Source of the DNA: Methanobacteriota archaeon
Lineage (GTDB): Archaea > Thermoplasmatota > Thermoplasmata > SG8-5 > JACRNV01
Reading direction: 5' to 3'
NCBI GenBank assembly: GCA_016214785.1
Contig: JACRNV010000005.1
Span: forward strand, 62,001-126,000
DNA length: 64,000 nucleotides
Positions 1 through 7,123 of this stretch are shown here, piece after piece. The notes under the pieces are model-generated. The model worked only from the letters and a program-made list of their open reading frames with translations. It did no database searches and was not told the origin of the DNA. How positions within the stretch are numbered: position 1 is the first letter of the stretch; the number at the start of each line of letters is the position of its first letter. A program made the translations under genes and the position numbers.

Positions 1-35
1 AACTGGCTGAGTACCCAATGTTCTGTACGAGGTAA
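1..35 (+). CDS. C-terminal tail of an upstream gene, possibly cas1 (partial)
   Basis: Frame 3 is open from the left edge and ends in TAA at 33-35, leaving only ten residues (LAEYPMFCTR). The stop lies two bases before the cas2 start, the usual arrangement for cas1-cas2. The identity comes only from position, because ten residues are too few to recognise a family. Confidence 0.3.
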   Translation, partial: LAEYPMFCTR

Positions 36-37
36 CC

Positions 38-328
38 ATGCGAAACAAATACTTAGTCGGTTACGACATATCGGACGACAAACGGCTTAACAAAGTCTTC
101 ACAATCATGCAGGGATACGGAGAGCGACTTCAGTATTCCGTGTTCATATGCGACCTTTCGCCGAGAGAAAAGGCCACCCTCGAAGCGACCTTGACCGAGC
201 ATATTAATCATACAGAAGATTGCATAATGATGGTTGACCTCGGCAGTGGCGAAGGCGCACTCGCAGAGAAGATTCAATTTATTGGCATACGAAAAACCAT
301 TCCTGAACGGCGGGCGGTGATCGTGTGA
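38..328 (+). CDS. cas2: CRISPR-associated endoribonuclease/adaptation protein Cas2
   Basis: A 96-residue protein of normal Cas2 length. The first beta strand carries YLVGYDISDDKR with the conserved Asp, followed by the helix RLNKVFTIMQGYGERLQYSVF and the strand FICDLS, the ferredoxin-like Cas2 fold. With Cas1 it forms the integrase complex that inserts new spacers. A GAGGT ribosome binding site precedes the ATG, and the upstream reading frame stops two bases earlier, so it is probably cotranscribed with cas1. The array begins 335 bp downstream on the same strand. The interference genes must lie outside the window, so the CRISPR subtype cannot be assigned. Confidence 0.93.
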   Translation: MRNKYLVGYDISDDKRLNKVFTIMQGYGERLQYSVFICDLSPREKATLEATLTEHINHTEDCIMMVDLGSGEGALAEKIQFIGIRKTIPERRAVIV

Positions 329-349
329 GAGCCAAACTCGCCCGTTCAC

Positions 350-410
350 GGCGCCGATGAAAACACCCTGCGACGGCAGGAACCTAAAAGGACCGCCCTC
401 ATCGGTGTCG
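350..410 (+). other. Candidate structured RNA element, branch 1
   Basis: Bases 350-360 (GGCGCCGATGA) can pair with 400-410 (TCATCGGTGTC) over 11 pairs, two of them G-U. The enclosed loop contains the perfect hairpin CCTGC-GACG-GCAGG (368-381). The element begins about 20 bp after the cas2 stop. It could be a terminator for the cas operon, a small RNA, or a docking structure for adaptation proteins. It resembles no RNA family I recognise. Confidence 0.4.
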
Positions 411-430
411 ACAATAGTAAGGCCGTCTAG

Positions 431-474
431 TTCGAGCGCCTACGTGGCGAAAGCGGTGCGGGTAGGCGCTCGAA
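431..474 (+). other. Candidate structured RNA element, branch 2 (13-bp perfect stem)
   Basis: TTCGAGCGCCTAC (431-443) is followed by its exact reverse complement at 462-474, separated by 18 bases that include a GCGAAAGC mini-hairpin. A 13-bp perfect stem is too long to expect by chance in this interval. It lies in the cas2-array spacer beside the structure at 350-410, and together they may be one noncoding RNA or a pair of terminators. Confidence 0.45.
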
Positions 475-663
475 GCCCTTTATGCCGTCGGGCAGAGATG
501 TGACGCAGCAGAATCTTGCACCGTTTACGTCCTCAGGACACGCAGCTCTCGAAATATATATCATGAGAGTTCCATTAAATTTAATACAGGCATCGCCCAT
601 ATCAACGACGCATAAGACCTCGCAAATCCGATGAAAAAGGTACAAATGCGGGTTTTTGAGGCC

Positions 664-1571
664 GTTTCCACGGATGAAAATCCGTGGCCCCATTGAAGCC
701 CCGCTTCTTTTCGCTTTCCGTGCTGGTCGCCCTAGCGTTTCCACGGATGAAAATCCGTGGCCCCATTGAAGCAAACCCGTTCGGCTGTATTCGACCCTAA
801 CACGGCGTGTTTCCACGGATGAAAATCCGTGGCCCCATTGAAGCCAGGGCACTGCCGCCGGCGCCGGCAATGTCACGTGCAGTTTCCACGGATGAAAATC
901 CGTGGCCCCATTGAAGCCTTGAATTGGAAAGTCATAGTTGGGTAAATGCCATGGTTTCCACGGATGAAAATCCGTGGCCCCATTGAAGCCTGCGCCCCCG
1001 CCGACGAGGGCAGGGAGGAACTGCCCGTTTCCACGGATGAAAATCCGTGGCCCCATTGAAGCGGGCCATCGGCGGGGGCGAGCGCCAAGCCCGACCTGGT
1101 TTCCACGGATGAAAATCCGTGGCCCCATTGAAGCCTGCGGGACGACCAGTCCGCGAGCTTGTCTGGTCGCGTTTCCACGGATGAAAATCCGTGGCCCCAT
1201 TGAAGCTTTGGAAGGTGCCGCCCAACGCCGCCTCCAGGGATGGTTTCCACGGATGAAAATCCGTGGCCCCATTGAAGCACCGGGTTGATGAGCGCGACCG
1301 TCCACTTCAGGACTTCCGTTTCCACGGATGAAAATCCGTGGCCCCATTGAAGCATTATTCGAGGAATAAATATTTCGGCGTGAGATAAAAGTTTCCACGG
1401 ATGAAAATCCGTGGCCCCATTGAAGCTCAGATTGAAATAATCGCAAATGGAAATAAAACAAGTTTCCACGGATGAAAATCCGTGGCCCCATTGAAGCAGG
1501 TGGTAATGGCGGGCTCACTGGGAGCTACCGAGCCCGTTTCCACGGATGAAAATCCGTGGCCCCCATTGTGA
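664..1571 (+). CRISPR. CRISPR array, 13 repeats of 36 bp and 12 spacers
   Basis: Repeats of 36 bp start at 664, 737, 809, 882, 954, 1027, 1099, 1171, 1243, 1318, 1391, 1462 and 1536. The 12 spacers are 35-39 bp long. Each repeat carries a perfect 8-bp stem closed by a GNRA-type loop (CCACGGAT-GAAA-ATCCGTGG) and ends in ATTGAAGC, close to the common ATTGAAA(C/G) 5' handle of type I crRNAs. That end sequence fixes the direction as plus. The last repeat has an extra C and a degenerate 3' end (CCCCCATTGTGA), marking the leader-distal end. The first twelve repeats look identical. Confidence 0.98.
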
Positions 1572-1586
1572 ATAGTTGTTTCTATC

Positions 1587-2405
1587 TCAAACAATGAACG
1601 GCCACGCCAGCAGCGCGACCCCCAGCCCGACGCAGTACGGCGCGAACCACCACATGCCGTTCCTCTTGGCGATGAACATCATAGCCTTGAGGCACAGGAA
1701 GCCGACGAGCGCGGCTGCGAGAGCGCCGACGGCCATCGGCAGCAGGTCCGCCCGGGCGAGGGCGCCGATGTCGAATATCTTCAGCGCCGCAGCGCCTATC
1801 ACCGCCGGTATCATCGCGAGGAACGAGAACTTCCCCGCGTCCTCGCGCGAGACGCCCATCAGCGCCGCCGCGCCCACGGTCAGGCCCGAGCGCGAGAGCG
1901 ACGAGAAGACCGAGAGCCCCTGGGCGGCGCCGACTGTTGCGGCCTCCGGCGCTCCCATCTGTCTTTCCTTCGGCTTCGCGAAATAGGTTGTCGCGAGGAA
2001 AATGCCCGTTACGATGAAACCCGCGCCCAGGAACGCCAGCGAGGTGAAGTCCCCGCCGCCGAGGTACCTGTCCAGCAGGAAGCCGATTATCGCCGTCGGA
2101 ATCGACGCGAGGAGTATGAGCCATCCCCAGAGCCGCGCCTTCTTCCCGAAGAGCGCGGCCTTCCTGTTCCCTGGCCTCGTCGCCTCCGAGATGCCGCGCG
2201 CCCAGTCGCCGACTATCGCTACGACATCCTTGCGGAAATAGACGATGACGACGGCCAGCGTCGCGACGTGCAGCACGACGTCGTAGGCGACCGTCCCCTC
2301 GCCCATGTAGAGCTGCGCCAGCGCCAGGTGGCCGCTGCTGCTCAGGGGGAGCCACTCGGTCAGCCCTTGTACGATTCCCAAGACCAGCGCCTGGAAGACT
2401 TCCAT
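1587..2405 (-). CDS. uppP: Undecaprenyl-diphosphatase-family membrane phosphatase (UppP/BacA)
   Basis: A 272-residue polytopic membrane protein. The two family signatures are present: an N-terminal GLTEWLPLSSSGH with the catalytic Glu and Ser residues, and SLSRSGLTVGAAALMG near residue 170 with the conserved Arg. In bacteria the enzyme dephosphorylates undecaprenyl diphosphate; the archaeal homologue probably recycles dolichyl or other polyprenyl diphosphate after glycan transfer. It is the last gene of a tight minus-strand run with purM and the carbonic-anhydrase-like gene, starting 3 bp after the previous stop. Its 3' end lies 16 bp from the terminal CRISPR repeat. Confidence 0.9.
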   Translation of the reverse strand: MEVFQALVLGIVQGLTEWLPLSSSGHLALAQLYMGEGTVAYDVVLHVATLAVVIVYFRKDVVAIVGDWARGISEATRPGNRKAALFGKKARLWGWLILLASIPTAIIGFLLDRYLGGGDFTSLAFLGAGFIVTGIFLATTYFAKPKERQMGAPEAATVGAAQGLSVFSSLSRSGLTVGAAALMGVSREDAGKFSFLAMIPAVIGAAALKIFDIGALARADLLPMAVGALAAALVGFLCLKAMMFIAKRNGMWWFAPYCVGLGVALLAWPFIV

Positions 2406-2408
2406 CGA

Positions 2409-2936
2409 TCACCCTGTCTTCTTCAGAGAGCCGGGATACCTGCGCCTCGCCAGCTCCTCGTACATTCCCTTGAACTTCGTCCACTGGGTCCTGAAATCGT
2501 CGTCTATCTCCCCGACCACCTTCGCCGGGACGCCGACGGCGATGGCCTTCGCTGGAATCTCCTGCTTGTTCTTCACGACCGCGCCCTCGCCGACGACGGC
2601 CCACTCGCCGACGACGGAGTAATCGGAGACGACGGCGCCCATGCCGATGACGGCGAAGTCCCTCACCGTGCAATTGTGGACGATGGCGCCGTGGCCGACT
2701 GTGACCGACTTGCCAATCTCAAGGCGCTCCCCCGGCCTCGCGTGGAGGACGCAGTTGTCCTCGATGGCCGTGCCACGGCCTACTATGATCGTTCCGTAGT
2801 CTCCCCTGACCCGCGCCCCCGGGCCCACGTAGCAGTTCTCGCCCAGGGTGACGTCGCCGATCAAGTCCGCAGTGTCGTGGATGTACGAGCCGCTCCCGGC
2901 CTTTGGCCGCTTGCCCTCGAACTCGTAGGCGGCCAT
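2409..2936 (-). CDS. Gamma-carbonic anhydrase-like left-handed beta-helix protein
   Basis: A 175-residue protein made largely of hexapeptide repeats (for example VIGMGAVVSDYSVVGEWAVVGEGAVV), so a left-handed beta-helix trimer. Three histidines match the zinc ligands of gamma-carbonic anhydrases: one in NCVLHA and two, five apart, in VGHGAIVH. The family hydrates CO2 or has related acyltransferase-like roles (PaaY, YrdA), and the substrate cannot be fixed from sequence. It starts 1 bp after the purM stop and precedes uppP, so the three genes form one transcription unit. Confidence 0.85.
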   Translation of the reverse strand: MAAYEFEGKRPKAGSGSYIHDTADLIGDVTLGENCYVGPGARVRGDYGTIIVGRGTAIEDNCVLHARPGERLEIGKSVTVGHGAIVHNCTVRDFAVIGMGAVVSDYSVVGEWAVVGEGAVVKNKQEIPAKAIAVGVPAKVVGEIDDDFRTQWTKFKGMYEELARRRYPGSLKKTG

Positions 2937-2937
2937 T

Positions 2938-3957
2938 TCAGTACCTCTTGTAGCTCAGGCCCATGTGCGGCACCGTGACGCCCCTTCCCTTTGCGACGCC
3001 CCCGACCCGCTTGGCGGTGGCGCCGTTCGCCCTCAGAATCCTGATTGCCTTGGGCACCTCGCCCTCTGGCAGCACCACCGCGAAGCCCATCCCCATGTTG
3101 AATATCTGGTACATCTCCTCGTCGGTGACGCGCCCCTCCTTCTGCATCCAGTCGAAGATTGCCTGCGGCTCCAGGGGCTCCTCGAACCTGAACTCCACCC
3201 CGTCCTTGAGGCGCACGAGGTTCCTCAGCCCGCCTCCTGTGATGTTGGCCATCCCGTGGACCCGGCACTTCTTCAGCATCTCCAGGACCGGCTTGACGTA
3301 GAGCTTGGTCGGCGTCAAAAGCTCCTCGCCTATGGATCGGTCCAATTCTCTCGGACGAGCCTTCCACGAGAGCCCGGCGAGGTTGACAATCTTCCGCGCA
3401 AGCGTGAGCCCGTTGGAATGGATGCCGCTGCTCTCCAACCCGATGACTGCATCGCCGACCTTTATCTTCGAGCCCGTGACTATATCCTTCTTTTTTACCA
3501 TGCCCAGGCATGTCCCCCCGAGGTCGGCGCCATTGACGAGCTCCGGTACGACGGCGATCTCCCCTCCGATGATGCTGACGTTGGACATCCTCGCTCCCTC
3601 GTTCAAGCCGACGCCTATCTGCCGCGTCCTATCGGAGTCCGGCCTGTCAATCGATATGAAGTCTACGAAGGCCAGGGGTTCCGCGCCGACGCAAATCATG
3701 TCGTTGACGTTCATCGCCATGCAATCGATACCTATGGTGTCCCATTTCTTCATCTCGTTGGCGACGATTATTTTCGTGCCGACGGTGTCCGTACACAGCG
3801 AAAGTGCGTAATCGCCGAAGTCGATCAGGCCCGTGAAGTGCCCGCCGATGTCGAGCATCCTCCCCTTCCCCTTCCTCCTAAATTCGAGGGTCTGGACAAG
3901 GTGAGATATCGCGTTCGACTTCCCGTCTATGTCAACGCCCGCTTTCGCGTAAGTCAT
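2938..3957 (-). CDS. purM: Phosphoribosylformylglycinamidine cyclo-ligase (PurM)
   Basis: AIR synthetase of purine biosynthesis, which closes FGAM to AIR using ATP. The N-terminal MTYAKAGVDID, the SLCTDTVGTK segment, the MNVNDMICVGAEPLAFVDF strand, IIGGEIAVVPE and GLESSGIHSNGLTLAR are typical of the PurM superfamily. The ORF opens at 4035, but its first 26 residues are unlike the family. Two ATGs at 3963 and 3957 follow GTGATC, which matches the end of the archaeal Shine-Dalgarno sequence, and I chose 3957 because the family starts there. It is the first gene of the purM-gammaCA-uppP operon. Confidence 0.93.
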   Translation of the reverse strand: MTYAKAGVDIDGKSNAISHLVQTLEFRRKGKGRMLDIGGHFTGLIDFGDYALSLCTDTVGTKIIVANEMKKWDTIGIDCMAMNVNDMICVGAEPLAFVDFISIDRPDSDRTRQIGVGLNEGARMSNVSIIGGEIAVVPELVNGADLGGTCLGMVKKKDIVTGSKIKVGDAVIGLESSGIHSNGLTLARKIVNLAGLSWKARPRELDRSIGEELLTPTKLYVKPVLEMLKKCRVHGMANITGGGLRNLVRLKDGVEFRFEEPLEPQAIFDWMQKEGRVTDEEMYQIFNMGMGFAVVLPEGEVPKAIRILRANGATAKRVGGVAKGRGVTVPHMGLSYKRY

Positions 3958-4033
3958 CCCCATGTGATCACAGCACCGTATCGGCAATGGGGTAAGAAAA
4001 GGTTGCGGGGGGGATGTTAGAGGATTAACAGCC

Positions 4034-4080
4034 AAATCCTTTCCGTGGGGGTCAAGGGGGATTTCCGCGGAAATCCCCTT
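4034..4080 (-). repeat. Dispersed hairpin repeat, family A, copy 1
   Basis: On the minus strand this reads as a hairpin followed by CCCCCTTGACCCCC, a few variable bases and GGAAAGGATTT. The hairpin core at 4057-4078 (GGGGATTTCC and its complement) is a perfect 22-bp palindrome. The same tail follows different hairpins at 46031 and 46121. This copy sits in the divergent promoter region between purM and the DUF92 gene, so it could also act as an operator or as a 5' UTR element of purM. Confidence 0.7.
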
Positions 4081-4092
4081 GTGGGGCGCAAG

Positions 4093-4101
4093 TAATATAT
4101 A
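4093..4101 (+). promoter_or_regulatory. TATA box for the DUF92/apgM operon
   Basis: The sequence taatatata is centred about 29 bp before the ATG at 4126. This fits an archaeal promoter with transcription starting at or next to the start codon, giving a leaderless message. Confidence 0.65.
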
Positions 4102-4125
4102 TCCGCATCGCGATTCTCCACCGTG

Positions 4126-4866
4126 ATGGGATACATAGCCGCCATAGCGCTCTGCGCGGTCATGGCCGGGCTGGCCTACTGGCGCGGCCTGCTGTCGGGC
4201 GCGGGCTCCGCGGCAGCGCTCGCCGTCGGCATCCTCATCGCCGTATTCGGCGGCCTGGGATGGGTTCTCATCCTCCTGATATTCCTACTTTCCAGCTTCG
4301 CCGCCACGCGCTACCGGTTCGAGGCGAAGAAGGCCATGGGCCTGGAGGAGGGCGCGAGGGGCGAGCGCGGGCCGGCTAACGTCCTGGCCAACGGCGCCGT
4401 TGCCTGCGCGGCGGCGGTCGCGTACTTCTTCTTCCGGCAGTTGGACGCTACGCTTGGAAACATGGCCGTCGTCCTTTTCCTCGTCGCAGTTGCGACCGCC
4501 GCATCGGACACGCTCGCCTCCGAGCTCGGCGTCCTCTCCCCGAAGGCGTACCTCATTACCAACGGGAAACGCGTGCCGCCCGGGACGAACGGCGGCGTCT
4601 CTGGCATGGGGACCGTATGGGCGCTAGTCGCCGCTGCGTATGTCTCTGCGGTGGGCAACATCGTCCTACTTCTGACGGGGGCGATCCAACCGACCGCGAT
4701 GTCCGTCTTCCTCCCAATCCTCTTCGGCTTCGTCGGCTGCCAGGTCGACAGCGTCTTCGGCGCGCTCCTCGAGAACAGGGGGCTCATCTCGAAGCAGACA
4801 AATAATTTATATTCAATCGCGCTAGCCACGCTGATGGCCGCGGTGGTGATGCTGTGCCTGAGATGA
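4126..4866 (+). CDS. DUF92/TMEM19-family integral membrane protein
   Basis: A 246-residue membrane protein with about six to seven hydrophobic segments. The motifs SDTLASELGVLSPKAYLITNGKRVPPGTNGGVS and GFVGCQVDSVFGALLE are typical of DUF92. The family includes plant VTE6 (phytyl-phosphate kinase), so a role in isoprenoid-phosphate metabolism is possible but unproven for archaea. A GTG lies directly upstream, and the ATG at 4126 fits the TATA spacing. Its stop overlaps the apgM start by four bases (ATGA), showing translational coupling. Confidence 0.85.
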   Translation: MGYIAAIALCAVMAGLAYWRGLLSGAGSAAALAVGILIAVFGGLGWVLILLIFLLSSFAATRYRFEAKKAMGLEEGARGERGPANVLANGAVACAAAVAYFFFRQLDATLGNMAVVLFLVAVATAASDTLASELGVLSPKAYLITNGKRVPPGTNGGVSGMGTVWALVAAAYVSAVGNIVLLLTGAIQPTAMSVFLPILFGFVGCQVDSVFGALLENRGLISKQTNNLYSIALATLMAAVVMLCLR

Positions 4867-6068
4867 AGGCAGTCATGGTCATATGCGACGGCATGGGGGA
4901 CCGCCCGATAGGATCGCTAGGTTACAAGACGCCGCTGCAGACTGCGAAAAAGCCTAATTTTGACCGCGTCGCCAAGGACGGCATGTGCGGTCTCATGTAC
5001 ACCATCGGCCCCGGGATAACTCCGGGAAGCGACACCGCGCACCTTGCTCTGCTGGGCTACGACCCCGTGCCCATCTACACCGGTCGCGGGCCTTTCGAGG
5101 CCATGGGCATCGGCATGGAGGTCAGGCCCGGCGACGTCGCCTTCAGATGCAACTTCGCCACCGTCGACGGGAACAAGGTAATTGACCGTCGGGCCGGTCG
5201 CATCCGCGATGGGACACAAGAGCTCGCCGCCGCCGTCTCCGGCATGGAGATCGAAGGCGTGAAAATTATAGTCAGGGAGGGCGTCGAGCACAGGGGCGTC
5301 CTCATCCTGCGCGGGGAAGGGCTAGATCCGCACGTCGGCGACATCGACCCGCACAAGGAACAGGTGCCAATGCTTGTTTCCAAAGCCCTCAAACCATCTG
5401 CGGAAAAAACTGCAAGGATATTAAATACATTCACAACGGAATCGATGAAAATCCTCTCCGAATCCGACCTGAACAAGGGAAGGGAGAGGCCCGCGAATGC
5501 AATCTTAGCGCGCGGGCCGGGACAGGCGCCGCACATTCCCCAATTCCAGGAGAAGCACGGCATGAAGGGCGCGGTCGTCGTCGGCATCCCGCTCGTCAGG
5601 GGCCTGTGCAGGTTCGCCGGTCTCGAGGTCCGCGACGTGCAGGGCGCGACCGGCTCCATAGACACCAACTTCGAGGGGAAGGCGCGCGCAGTTGCGGCTG
5701 CGCTCAAGACAAATGACTTTGTCCTATTGCATTTCAAGGCCCCCGACGTCTACAGCCACGACCGGAAGCCAGCAGGCAAGGTCAAGGGCGTCCAGGACAT
5801 TGACCGCGCCATCGGCATCATGCTGGAGGAGATTGGAGACGAGGCGGTCATAGCGCTCACCGCCGACCACACGACCCCGTGCGAGGTCGGCGACCATACG
5901 GCGGACCCGGTGCCGCTCGCGATATGGGGGAAGGGGCTGCGCGCAGACGCCGTGAAGAAGTACGACGAGATATCGTGCGCGTCCGGTATGCACAACGGGG
6001 TGCGCGGCGTCGACCTGATACCGCTGCTGAAAGGGTACGCGAACAGGAGCGCGAAGTACGGGGCGTAA
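4863..6068 (+). CDS. apgM: Cofactor-independent phosphoglycerate mutase, archaeal type (ApgM)
   Basis: This enzyme interconverts 3- and 2-phosphoglycerate in glycolysis and gluconeogenesis. It belongs to the alkaline-phosphatase superfamily: DGMGDRP near the N-terminus, the nucleophile Ser in PGSDTAHLALLGYDP, HFKAPDVYSHDRK, and the metal-site segment ALTADHTTPCEVGDHTADPVPLAIWG near residue 340. Its 401 residues are normal for ApgM. The track extends it to a GTG at 4854, but the ATG at 4863 overlaps the DUF92 stop as ATGA and starts the protein at the conserved beta strand. Confidence 0.94.
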   Translation: MKAVMVICDGMGDRPIGSLGYKTPLQTAKKPNFDRVAKDGMCGLMYTIGPGITPGSDTAHLALLGYDPVPIYTGRGPFEAMGIGMEVRPGDVAFRCNFATVDGNKVIDRRAGRIRDGTQELAAAVSGMEIEGVKIIVREGVEHRGVLILRGEGLDPHVGDIDPHKEQVPMLVSKALKPSAEKTARILNTFTTESMKILSESDLNKGRERPANAILARGPGQAPHIPQFQEKHGMKGAVVVGIPLVRGLCRFAGLEVRDVQGATGSIDTNFEGKARAVAAALKTNDFVLLHFKAPDVYSHDRKPAGKVKGVQDIDRAIGIMLEEIGDEAVIALTADHTTPCEVGDHTADPVPLAIWGKGLRADAVKKYDEISCASGMHNGVRGVDLIPLLKGYANRSAKYGA

Positions 6069-6093
6069 CTTGGATGGAAAAATTAAAAATATT

Positions 6094-6339
6094 ATGAAAA
6101 ATGAACAACCTCGTTCAAAATTATTCGAGAATATTAAAAGAGATTATTGGTGGCTATCTATTTGCGCAGGCATTATCGCTTTAATTCTATCTGGTATTTA
6201 TTTTATAGGTACATTGCCAGATAGTGATATTCCATCTGAACAAATAAATTATTCCACAGTATATATTTTTACGTCTATACCGACAATGATTGGATTGATG
6301 TTGATTGTCATTGGAATCAGATTAAAATTTACAGAGTGA
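6094..6339 (+). CDS. Small two-helix membrane protein, unknown function
   Basis: An 81-residue protein (ATG at 6094; the track opens at a TTG at 6070). It has two hydrophobic segments, WWLSICAGIIALILSGIYFIG and YIFTSIPTMIGLMLIVIGI, joined by an acidic loop. The base composition is strongly AT-rich and switches sharply right after the GC-rich apgM, which suggests recent acquisition or weak selection. No family was recognised. It runs towards the convergent gene at 6490 across a pair of hairpins. Confidence 0.6.
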   Translation: MKNEQPRSKLFENIKRDYWWLSICAGIIALILSGIYFIGTLPDSDIPSEQINYSTVYIFTSIPTMIGLMLIVIGIRLKFTE

Positions 6340-6382
6340 AATATTGATAATGAGTGAAGGATTAGACCTTTTCACTCAGATA

Positions 6383-6464
6383 GTGGAATTCGACTATTGC
6401 ATTTATCTACGAAGAATTCCACATTAACATTTTTCGTCCGGGTTGATAAGGGAATTCGATTCCC
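6383..6464. terminator. Two hairpins between convergent genes
   Basis: GTGGAATTC (6383-6391) is inverted as GAATTCCAC at 6414-6422, and GGGAAT-TCG-ATTCCC follows at 6450-6464. Both lie between the 3' ends of two convergent genes, where bidirectional termination is expected. There is no clear uridine run on the plus strand, so the terminator role is inferred from position. Confidence 0.4.
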
Positions 6465-6489
6465 ATTATCTTACGCCGGGAGAATGCCC

Positions 6490-6933
6490 TTATTCTTCTT
6501 CCTCTTCCTCCACAGCGCCCCTGAGCCGCCATATGTCGTCGGGCACTTCCTTGTACACGTCCTCTGGCCTTCCCGCCATGGCCGCGCGCTCCTTGTCCTT
6601 CGAGACGTTCACTAGCTCGACTATCCTGTCCTTCTTGAAGAGCCAGTAGTGGATGCGCCATTCCCTCCCATCGTAGAGGGTGGTCTCCTCGCGCTCCGTC
6701 GTCAGGAGCCCCGAGTCCTCGAGCATGTAGAAGGCGTCCCTGTCCTCGGGCTCGAGTATGTTGTCGATGATCCTGTCGCCGTAGCCGAAGAAGTTCAGCA
6801 CGTGCTGGGCCATCCTCCTCGCGTCCTCCTCCTTCAGGCCCTTCCTATCGATAGAGTTCTTTATGGCCCGCGTGAGGTCGTCCACGGTCAGCGTGTTAGC
6901 CACGTTCTTGTCAAGCTTGGTCATTATGCTCAT
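6490..6933 (-). CDS. Conserved archaeal hypothetical protein (possibly DUF6015)
   Basis: A 147-residue protein. The N-terminal half is helical (TVDDLTRAIKNSIDRKGLKEEDARRMAQHVLNFFGYGDRIIDN). The middle, LEDSGLLTTEREETTLYDGREWRIHYWLF, looks like a winged-helix or PadR-like core, and the tail is polyglutamate. The tentative DUF6015 label is from memory of Thermoplasmatota proteins. It is divergent from the orc1/cdc6 gene across a 190-bp spacer. Confidence 0.6.
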   Translation of the reverse strand: MSIMTKLDKNVANTLTVDDLTRAIKNSIDRKGLKEEDARRMAQHVLNFFGYGDRIIDNILEPEDRDAFYMLEDSGLLTTEREETTLYDGREWRIHYWLFKKDRIVELVNVSKDKERAAMAGRPEDVYKEVPDDIWRLRGAVEEEEEE

Positions 6934-7123
6934 TCTGCCGCCTCGTTTTCGCTATATGCCCGCTAATGATAGTTGTCGGGAGACCTATATTATGTTTTCG
7001 TGCCCCCTGTTCGCAAGGCGCGCACGTCGCACGTTTGAGCTTTCGCGGAAATCCGATGCGAAATTGCCCGCCGCTGCCCGCGGCAGATAAGATAATAATA
7101 ACCGATAACAATGCCGAGCGGAC

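Larger units (their letters stand above)
329..663 (+). promoter_or_regulatory. CRISPR leader with TATA box and strong secondary structure
   Basis: This is the stretch between cas2 and the first repeat. An AT-rich TATA-like block (aaatatatat, 552-561) about 100 bp before the first repeat could drive array transcription rightwards. The cas2-proximal position and the degenerate repeat at the far end both place the leader here. The first half (350-474) is GC-rich and folds into hairpins listed separately, which is unusual for a leader. No convincing ORF was seen; the minus-strand ORFs crossing it are read-through of array repeats. Confidence 0.6.

Noticed and set aside
427-1518. Long minus- and plus-strand ORFs across the CRISPR array (363, 198, 104 aa)
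   Set aside because: They consist of translated repeats (for example ASMGPRIFIRGN) and spacers; the DNA is a CRISPR array.
1582-2673. 363-aa Arg-rich ORF on the minus strand
   Set aside because: It is an out-of-frame shadow of uppP and the gamma-carbonic-anhydrase-like gene.
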